Part shown: positions 58,516 through 64,000 of the stretch, piece after piece
How the letters are laid out: the number at the start of each line of letters is the position of its first letter
Numbering within the stretch: the stretch's first letter is position 1
Notes under the pieces: generated by a model
What the model saw: the letters and a program-made list of their open reading frames with translations, nothing else
Database searches by the model: none
Told to the model about the DNA's origin: nothing
Assembly (NCBI GenBank): GCA_963769765.1
Contig: CAVYNA010000004.1
Location: 248,001-312,000, forward strand
Direction: 5' to 3'
DNA length: 64,000 nucleotides
DNA from: Bog-756 sp963769765
GTDB taxonomy: Bacteria; Actinomycetota; Acidimicrobiia; Acidimicrobiales; RAAP-2
Program-made: the position numbers and the translations under genes

Positions 58516-61002
58516 TCAGCGCATCAACTGTTCGATGCGGACCGCGTATTCCTGGACCCTCGAGCCGGCCTGGCGGTCGCTCGGGCCTTCGGCCCAGACA
58601 TGGGTGAGCGGCTCTTCCGGATCGGGGAGCACGAGCGCCCATCCGTCGTCCTCGATGACCTTCACCCCGTCGACCAGCACCAGCTCCCGACCGTGGGAGC
58701 GCTCGACGAGGGTGCGCATGACCATCCCCTTCTGGTCCCAAGGGGTATGGACCGCCTGGTGGGCGATGTGCACGCCCGGGAGCTCGCTGACCAGGCCCGA
58801 CAGCGTCCGGCCGGACGCGCTCAACAGCGCGAGGAGGTTGACCATGGTGGCCGCACCGTCGAAGGCCGGGAGGAAGTCGGGGAAGATGAAGCCGCCCGCC
58901 TGGCTCGCGGCAAAGTCCACCTGTTCGGAGCGGGCCACCTCCATGAGGTGCGACGCCGACAGCTTGGTCCAGACGATCTCCGCACCGGCCTTGGAGCAGA
59001 TCTCCTCCGCCGCGAGGCTCGCCGCGACCGGCAGGGCCACGCGTGCCCCCGGGTGGGCCTCGGTCACCAAGGTCAACAAGGCGAGCAGGGCCTCGTCGTT
59101 GGAGAGTGGGTGACCGAGATCGTCGACGAAGGTCACGTACTCCCCACCGGGGTCGAAGACGGCACCGAGGTGGGCACCGGAGGCCTGCACCAGGTCGGAG
59201 ACGTGCGCGGCACTCGCGTCTCGGTCGAAGGTGAGCACCCCCGCGGTGTTCGCGTAGGGGTTCACCACCAGGACCTCCGCCGCGAGCTTCGAGAGCAGGT
59301 TCGGCATGATGAAGCTCGCCGTCCCGAATGAGTAGTCGAGGACCAGCTTGAGCCCTGCCGCACGCGCGTGGGTGAGGTCGACCGAGTCGATCAATGCGGC
59401 GGTGTAGTACTCGAGCGACCGCGGCGGGAAGTCGATGTCGCCGATCTCACGCGCGAGCACCCTGCGGAAGTCCTCACGGTGGTAGAGCCGCTCGATCTTC
59501 CGCTGGGTCGCCTCGTCGACGTCGATACCCTCCTTGTCGAAGAAGCGGAGGACGACGGACTGCGGATCGTCGGGCGCCAGGCGGACCGTGATGCCGGCCT
59601 TGCTCGCGGACGAGATGATCTGGAACCTCGTGACCGGCACCGTCGCGGCCTCGAGGTCGTCCACCGTGACGCCGGCCGCGTTGCACCCGACGATGACCGC
59701 CCGCTTGAGCACCCGGGCAGCCCGACTGGTGTCCCTCGAGGTGGTGACCGTCGCCCCCTTCTCGAAGGTGGAGGCCCAGGCCATGGCGAGCCGGACGGCG
59801 AGCTCGGGGGTGATGTCGACGTTCGCCAGGCCGTACACCCCGTCACGCCCGAAGAGCGAGCGGGCACCCCGCGACTCCCAGACGATCGAGGAGTTGACGA
59901 CCGCACCGGCTTCCACAGTCTTGAACGGATAGACCTTGACCCCGGGCCGGAGCTCGGCGTGAGCACCGACGAAGCACTCGTCACCCAGGACCACCCCCTC
60001 CTCGCAACGGACACCCTCGCGGAGGTCGGAGCCTCGCCCGAGCACGCTGCCATCGATCCGCACACTCGACGAGAGGTACGTGTTGTCGTGGACGACCGAC
60101 CGCTGGAGGACCGCGTTGTCGCCGATCCGCACGTTGCGACCGAGGGTGCAGTACTCGCCGAGCCTCACGCCGGGGCCGATCACGCAGTTGTCGCCGATGA
60201 CCGCCGGGCCCGTGAGGTCGACGCTCGGATCGACTTCGGTGCCCTTTCCGAGCCAGACCCCGGGCCGGAGCTCGAATCCGTTGATGTCGACCTGGACCTT
60301 GCGCTCGAGGATGTCCTGGTGGGCTTTCAGATACGCCTCGAGGGTGCCGACGTCCTCCCAGTAGCCCTCGGCGACATAGCCGTAGAGGTCCTTGCCGGTC
60401 TCGAGTGCGGCGGGAAAGGTCTCGCCCGAGAAGTCGACGGGCCGTCCCTCGGGGATGAAGTCGAAGATCTCGGGCTCGAGCACGTAGATGCCGGTGTTGA
60501 TGGTGTCGCTGAAGACCTGGCCCCACGTTGGCTTCTCGAGAAAGCGCTCGATCGACCCGTCCTCGCGGGTGATCACGATCCCGAACTCGAGCGGATTCTC
60601 CTCGGCTTTGAGTGCGAGCGTCGCGAGCCCCCCGTGGTCGTCGTGGTACGCGACGAGCCGGGTCAGATCGATGTCGGTGAGGACGTCGCCGGAGATCACG
60701 AGGAATCGTTCGCCGAGCTCGTCGCGGGCGTTGCGCACCGAGCCGGCCGTCCCGAGCGGCGTCGCCTCGGTCGCGTAGACCATCCGGACCCCGAACTCCG
60801 ATCCGTCACCGAAGTAGGTCCGGATCGAATTGGCCATGAAGGCCACCGTCACCACGATGTCCTCGAAGCCGTGCTGGCGCAGGAGGTTGACGACGTGCTC
60901 CATCATCGGCAGGTTGACCATCGGGAGCATGGGCTTGGGCTGGTTGGAGGTGAGCGGCCGGAGCCTCGTGCCCTCACCGCCGGCCATGATCACCGCCTTC
61001 AC
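58516..61002 (-). CDS. Mannose-1-phosphate guanylyltransferase fused to a phosphohexomutase-like domain
   Basis: An 828-residue protein. Residues 1-240 are a nucleotidyltransferase with the NTP loop VIMAGGEGTRLRPLT and the metal site VISGDVLTDIDL. Residues about 250-380 are left-handed beta-helix hexapeptide repeats. Residues about 385-828 resemble phosphomannomutase/phosphoglucomutase. The phosphoserine loop of real mutases (TASHNP) is replaced by TTSRDTSRAARVLK, so mutase activity is doubtful. The domain order and the adjacent phosphatidyltransferase match a streptomycete gene annotated as mannose-1-phosphate guanylyltransferase. It likely supplies GDP-mannose or a similar sugar nucleotide for envelope glycans. 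The ATG at 61002 overlaps the stop of the next gene (ATGA). Confidence 0.9.
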   Translation of the reverse strand: MKAVIMAGGEGTRLRPLTSNQPKPMLPMVNLPMMEHVVNLLRQHGFEDIVVTVAFMANSIRTYFGDGSEFGVRMVYATEATPLGTAGSVRNARDELGERFLVISGDVLTDIDLTRLVAYHDDHGGLATLALKAEENPLEFGIVITREDGSIERFLEKPTWGQVFSDTINTGIYVLEPEIFDFIPEGRPVDFSGETFPAALETGKDLYGYVAEGYWEDVGTLEAYLKAHQDILERKVQVDINGFELRPGVWLGKGTEVDPSVDLTGPAVIGDNCVIGPGVRLGEYCTLGRNVRIGDNAVLQRSVVHDNTYLSSSVRIDGSVLGRGSDLREGVRCEEGVVLGDECFVGAHAELRPGVKVYPFKTVEAGAVVNSSIVWESRGARSLFGRDGVYGLANVDITPELAVRLAMAWASTFEKGATVTTSRDTSRAARVLKRAVIVGCNAAGVTVDDLEAATVPVTRFQIISSASKAGITVRLAPDDPQSVVLRFFDKEGIDVDEATQRKIERLYHREDFRRVLAREIGDIDFPPRSLEYYTAALIDSVDLTHARAAGLKLVLDYSFGTASFIMPNLLSKLAAEVLVVNPYANTAGVLTFDRDASAAHVSDLVQASGAHLGAVFDPGGEYVTFVDDLGHPLSNDEALLALLTLVTEAHPGARVALPVAASLAAEEICSKAGAEIVWTKLSASHLMEVARSEQVDFAASQAGGFIFPDFLPAFDGAATMVNLLALLSASGRTLSGLVSELPGVHIAHQAVHTPWDQKGMVMRTLVERSHGRELVLVDGVKVIEDDGWALVLPDPEEPLTHVWAEGPSDRQAGSRVQEYAVRIEQLMR

Positions 61003-61670
61003 CGCGTCGCCTCCCCCGCGCGCGCCGTCCGTCTCCGGCGACCCTCCGAGAGCGCCGCTCGCGCCGGTGCGACGTAGGAAGCTGCCGCGATCCAGGCCAG
61101 CGCCAGCCCGACCAGCCCGGTGATCCAGGCCACGATGGTCACCGGCTCCTGCCAGGCGGCGGTGCCGTGGCCGAGCAGGAAGGCCGGGTAGGAGAACATC
61201 AGCGCGAAGGTACCCGCCTTCCCCACCCAGAGGACGTCAATCCTGCTCGCACCCATGCCCGCCAGCAGGAGCACCGCCCCCGAGACCACCACCTCGCGAG
61301 CGAGTGTCGCCGCCGCGAACCAGACGGGCACCGCTCCCTGCACGGTCGTCGCGACCACCGCGGTGATCACGAGCACGCGGTCGGCGACCGGATCGAGGAC
61401 CTTGCCGACGGTCGAGACCTGGTGGTAGCGGCGCGCCACGAAGCCGTCGATCCAGTCGGTGGCCCCGAGGGCGCCGAGGAGCAAGGCCGCAGCGGTCTGG
61501 CGGCCTGCGCCGAACAGCAGCCAGCAGAAGAGCGGGATGCAGGCCAGGCGCACGACGGTGATCGCGTTGGGCACCGTGAGGATTCGGTCGACGCCGGAGC
61601 CGGCGTCTCCGAGTACTGCTGCGTCCCGCTCCGCTCCGTCCCCCTTGGTCGTCGCGCCGGAACCCTCCAC
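60999..61670 (-). CDS. CDP-alcohol phosphatidyltransferase (PgsA-like)
   Basis: A 223-residue membrane enzyme with about five transmembrane helices. The CDP-alcohol motif D-G-x2-A-R-x7-G-x3-D-x3-D is complete in DGFVARRYHQVSTVGKVLDPVADR. The start of the fold is LTVPNAITVVRLACIPLFCW. Such enzymes swap CMP of CDP-diacylglycerol for an alcohol such as glycerol-3-phosphate or inositol phosphate; which alcohol is used cannot be told. The GTG at 61670 is chosen to fit the family; the N-terminal 30 residues are hydrophilic and may be longer than needed. Its stop overlaps the next gene. Confidence 0.9.
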   Translation of the reverse strand: MEGSGATTKGDGAERDAAVLGDAGSGVDRILTVPNAITVVRLACIPLFCWLLFGAGRQTAAALLLGALGATDWIDGFVARRYHQVSTVGKVLDPVADRVLVITAVVATTVQGAVPVWFAAATLAREVVVSGAVLLLAGMGASRIDVLWVGKAGTFALMFSYPAFLLGHGTAAWQEPVTIVAWITGLVGLALAWIAAASYVAPARAALSEGRRRRTARAGEATR

Positions 61671-61787
61671 GGGATCGAGTCTACGAGTGGACCGTCGCCA
61701 CGACCGCAGACCACACCTAGGCTGACGGCACGGCCCAGGCGCCGACGGCGCCGCGCCGCCACCCGGGCCGACCGTCCACGTGCACCG

Positions 61788-63026
61788 ATGAGCAGACCGA
61801 CCGCCACTGCACCGCTCACCCAGGGCATGGTCGTGCTGTTCGCCGTGTCGTGCGGCATCTCGGCGGCGAACCTGTACTACGCCCAGCCGCTCCTGCCGCA
61901 GATCGGCCACGATCTCCATGCCGGTGCGAGCCGGACCGCCATCGTCGTCACGGCCGCACAGGTCGGCTACGGCATCGGCCTGGCCCTCCTCGTGCCACTC
62001 GGCGACATCCTGGTCCGGAGGCGGCTCGTCCCCGCCGTCTTGCTGATCGCCTCCCTGGCACTCTTGGCTGCGGCGGCGGCACCCGATCTCACGCTGCTCA
62101 CCGTCGCGGTGGCCATTGCGGGCGTGTGCTCGGTGGCCGCGCAGATCCTCGTGCCGTTCGCCGCCTCCCTCGCCGCCGATCACGACCGGGGCCGGGTGGT
62201 CGGCACCGTCATGAGCGGGCTCCTGCTCGGCATCTTGTTGGCCCGGACCTTCTCGGGCCTGATCGCGCAGCTCGCCGGCTGGAGGACCGTCTACCTCGCG
62301 GCCAGTGGGATGGTCCTCGTGACCGCCGCGGTCCTCGCACAGCTGCTTCCCCACGAGCAGCCCCGCCGACGCATCACCTACGCGTCGCTCCTCGCGTCGG
62401 TCGTCGAGCTGCTGGCGACCGAGCCGCTGCTCCGCCTGCGCTCGATCTTCGGCGCATTGGCCTTCGCGACCTTCAATGTCCTCTGGACGAGCCTCGCTTT
62501 CCTCCTGGCAGGGCCGCCGTACCACGAGAGCGAGGCGGTGATCGGGCTCTTCGGGCTCCTCGGTGCCGCCGGTGCGCTCGCCGCATCGTTCAGTGGTCGG
62601 CTTGCCGACCGCGGCCTCGAACGGTGGGTGACCGGACTCTCGCTCGCCGCGATCGTCGCTTCGATGGGGCTCCTCGCCCTCGGCGGGCACGAGCTCGCAC
62701 CTCTCATCGTGGGCATCGTGATCGCGGACCTCGGGATCCAGGCGGTCCACATCCAGAACCAGCAGCTCATCTTCGCGATCGACCCGACGGCGCGCTCGCG
62801 CCTCAACACCGGGTACATGGTCACCTACTTCGTCGGCGGCGCCGTCGGCTCTGCGACGACCGGCCTCGCCTACGGCGCCGGCGGTTGGGACGCGGTCGTC
62901 CTGCTCGGGACCGCGTACTCGGGGTGTGCCTTCGTCTTGTGGCTGGTCAGCGAGGCGACCGGCCTCGGGCGCATGCCACGGACGCGCCACGGCGCGGGCG
63001 GAGGCCGCAGCCCCGTTCCGGAGTGA
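61788..63026 (+). CDS. MFS transporter
   Basis: A 412-residue protein with twelve predicted transmembrane helices. The segment NLYYAQPLLPQIGHDLHAGA is typical of one MFS branch (YnfM/arabinose-efflux type), followed by GIGLALLVPLGDILVRRRLV as loop motif A. The central loop and the C-terminal half (ATTGLAYGAGGWDAVVLLGT) agree. The substrate is unknown; no regulator or resistance gene sits next to it. The ATG at 61788 is chosen because it starts right before the first helix. The divergent gene is the phosphatidyltransferase, 117 bases away. Confidence 0.9.
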   Translation: MSRPTATAPLTQGMVVLFAVSCGISAANLYYAQPLLPQIGHDLHAGASRTAIVVTAAQVGYGIGLALLVPLGDILVRRRLVPAVLLIASLALLAAAAAPDLTLLTVAVAIAGVCSVAAQILVPFAASLAADHDRGRVVGTVMSGLLLGILLARTFSGLIAQLAGWRTVYLAASGMVLVTAAVLAQLLPHEQPRRRITYASLLASVVELLATEPLLRLRSIFGALAFATFNVLWTSLAFLLAGPPYHESEAVIGLFGLLGAAGALAASFSGRLADRGLERWVTGLSLAAIVASMGLLALGGHELAPLIVGIVIADLGIQAVHIQNQQLIFAIDPTARSRLNTGYMVTYFVGGAVGSATTGLAYGAGGWDAVVLLGTAYSGCAFVLWLVSEATGLGRMPRTRHGAGGGRSPVPE

Positions 63027-63044
63027 CCGGGCCAGACTGGTGAC

Positions 63045-63770
63045 ATGTCGGGGCTCACCAGGTTCGACCAGGTCGTCGTCGGCCTGGTGCTGGCCCTCCT
63101 CGTGGCCCTGGCAGGGCTCGCCGTCGCCAACCGGTCGGGACTGACGGCGCCGGCCGCAGGCGGGCCGGCCGGCCCCTCTGTCGCAGCCTCCCCGGGAGCA
63201 CCGGTGACCACGACCGTCCCGTCGTCGCCGAACGGCGCCGGGCGGTCCATCGTCACTGACCCGTCCACCACGGCACCGGTCGCAGATGGAGCCGTTCCGG
63301 CCCCGGTGCCCGGTCCGGTCTCGGCGGTCGGTGACTCGATCCTCCTCGACATCCAGCCCTACCTCCAGGCCGACATCAGCAGCGTCCGGGTCGACGGGTT
63401 GGTGAGCAGGCAGTTCGATGCCGGCGTCCAGGTGGTCGAGGCCGAGCGCGCGGCCGGCACGCTCGGCAACGTCGTGGTCGTCGAGCTCGGCAGCAACGGC
63501 GAGGTCACGCCCGCCGAGTTCGACGCGATGCTGGCGGCGGCCTCGGGAGCCTCACGGGTCGTCTTCGTCAACGTGAACGTCCCGCGCCCGTGGGCGAGCG
63601 CCGACAACGCCGTCCTGGCCGCAGGGGTCGCGGCCCATCCCGGACTGGCGGTCCTGGCGGACTGGTACACCCTCTCGACCGGCCATCCCGAGTGGTTCAC
63701 GGCCGACCAGGTCCACCTCGATCCGGCGGGGGCCCAGGCGCTCGCCAACCTCGTCGCCCGCGACGCCTGA
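63045..63770 (+). CDS. Membrane-anchored SGNH/GDSL-like hydrolase
   Basis: A 241-residue protein. One N-terminal transmembrane helix (about 8-29) is followed by a Pro/Thr/Ala-rich linker (about 32-90) and an extracellular SGNH domain (about 92-241). Block I is VSAVGDSILLDIQPYL with the Ser nucleophile; block III is VELGSNGEVT; block V is DQVHLDPAGAQALA with the Asp-His pair. It resembles the extracytoplasmic C-terminal domain of OatA-type O-acyltransferases but lacks their membrane acyltransferase part. It may deacylate or acylate a surface glycan. The ATG at 63045 lies 18 bases after the MFS stop, so co-transcription is likely. Confidence 0.82.
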   Translation: MSGLTRFDQVVVGLVLALLVALAGLAVANRSGLTAPAAGGPAGPSVAASPGAPVTTTVPSSPNGAGRSIVTDPSTTAPVADGAVPAPVPGPVSAVGDSILLDIQPYLQADISSVRVDGLVSRQFDAGVQVVEAERAAGTLGNVVVVELGSNGEVTPAEFDAMLAAASGASRVVFVNVNVPRPWASADNAVLAAGVAAHPGLAVLADWYTLSTGHPEWFTADQVHLDPAGAQALANLVARDA

Positions 63771-63816
63771 CCCCTCGGCCGCCGGGGTGCCCGCGGCGAT
63801 GTGCTTTGCTTGGGCC

Positions 63817-64000
63817 ATGCCTCGCTTCGAACCCTTCCGGGGACTCCGCTACGACCCCGCCCGGGTCGACCTCTCCATGGTCGTCGCGCCCCCCTACGAC
63901 GTGATCGACCCCGACCAGCGGGCCGCATTGGTCGCCCGGCACAGTGCGAACTCCACGCGCGTCGAGCTGCCCGAGCCCGACCCGCGGACCGGACTCGACC
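63817..64000 (+). CDS. DUF1015-family protein, 3'-truncated by the window edge
   Basis: Sixty-one codons are visible. The start MPRFEPFRGLRYDPARVDLS followed by VVAPPYDVIDPDQRAAL is the highly conserved N terminus of DUF1015 proteins (about 400 residues when complete), which are widespread in actinobacteria and other bacteria. Some relatives are annotated near serine or hydroxypyruvate metabolism, but the function is not established. The ATG at 63817 matches the usual start. It follows the SGNH gene by 46 bases in the same direction. Confidence 0.85.
   Translation, partial: MPRFEPFRGLRYDPARVDLSMVVAPPYDVIDPDQRAALVARHSANSTRVELPEPDPRTGLD

Overview
The window is a high-GC (roughly 70%) actinobacterial chromosome segment. 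A complete Pup-proteasome locus (pup, dop, pafA, prcA, prcB, arc), the F420 gene fbiC, a HelY-type helicase beside tatC, and a gcvH / FHA / MerR / bifunctional-nuclease block with mycobacterial and streptomycete synteny all point to Actinomycetota. Several family details (a Pup ending in Gly-Gly-Glu, a duplicated ThyX-like protein, a DUF4193 protein) fit a deep branch such as Acidimicrobiia; that placement is inference. Genes are tightly packed, many starts are GTG, and ATGA/GTGA stop-start overlaps are frequent. No tRNA, rRNA, CRISPR array, insertion sequence or prophage was seen.

Layout. 1-4.5 kb: a partial unknown gene, a GNAT, two small conserved proteins, a 490-bp gene-free stretch with RNA-like structure, and a ThyX-like protein. 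4.5-17.2 kb (minus strand): protein quality control and export, read arc > dop > pup > prcB > prcA > pafA > lepB > tatA/B > tatC > helY, preceded by trmI and small membrane proteins; a small ferredoxin gene is divergent from arc. 17.3-29.1 kb: a thioesterase and a FIST protein, then a plus-strand carbon/redox run tkt-tal-gnd-zwf-pgl-fbiC-LOG, covering the pentose phosphate pathway and the F420 chromophore synthase. 29-34.7 kb: a frameshifted acyl-CoA synthetase, a cell-wall hydrolase, an SDR, a glyoxalase-fold protein, a GNAT and a methyltransferase. 34.7-36.4 kb: an 8-bp minisatellite, two tandem palindromic operator-like sites, and the iron permease efeU with an iron-box-like palindrome upstream. 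36.5-44.8 kb: a MaoC dehydratase, a GH4 glycosidase and glutamate synthase gltB-gltD. 45-48 kb: the thiamine operon thiO-thiS-thiG-thiD, closed by a strong hairpin. 48.3-56.2 kb: a secreted phosphoesterase, a GT87-like membrane glycosyltransferase, an S9 peptidase, a quinone-oxidoreductase-type reductase and a DUF4232 lipoprotein. 55.6-61.7 kb: bifunctional nuclease, MerR regulator, FHA protein, gcvH, a mannose-1-phosphate guanylyltransferase/phosphomutase-like fusion and a CDP-alcohol phosphatidyltransferase. 61.8-64 kb: an MFS transporter, an SGNH hydrolase and the start of a DUF1015 gene.

Functional themes. The Pup system tags proteins (PafA), removes tags (Dop) and unfolds and degrades targets (Arc/Mpa plus 20S core). 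Tat translocase and signal peptidase sit in the same transcription direction where other actinobacteria carry pafBC. The pentose phosphate run supplies NADPH and adjoins an F420 gene, which fits sugar-phosphate-driven redox. GltBD and ThiOSGD are standard anabolic operons.

Most of the window is conserved housekeeping DNA. The observations least explained by known families are the structured gene-free stretch at 2340-2829, the paired palindromes at 34815-34851 next to the 8-bp repeat at 34695-34750, and the divergent features of the ThyX-like, FHA, MerR and mannose-1-phosphate guanylyltransferase proteins. No clearly new multi-gene system was identified.
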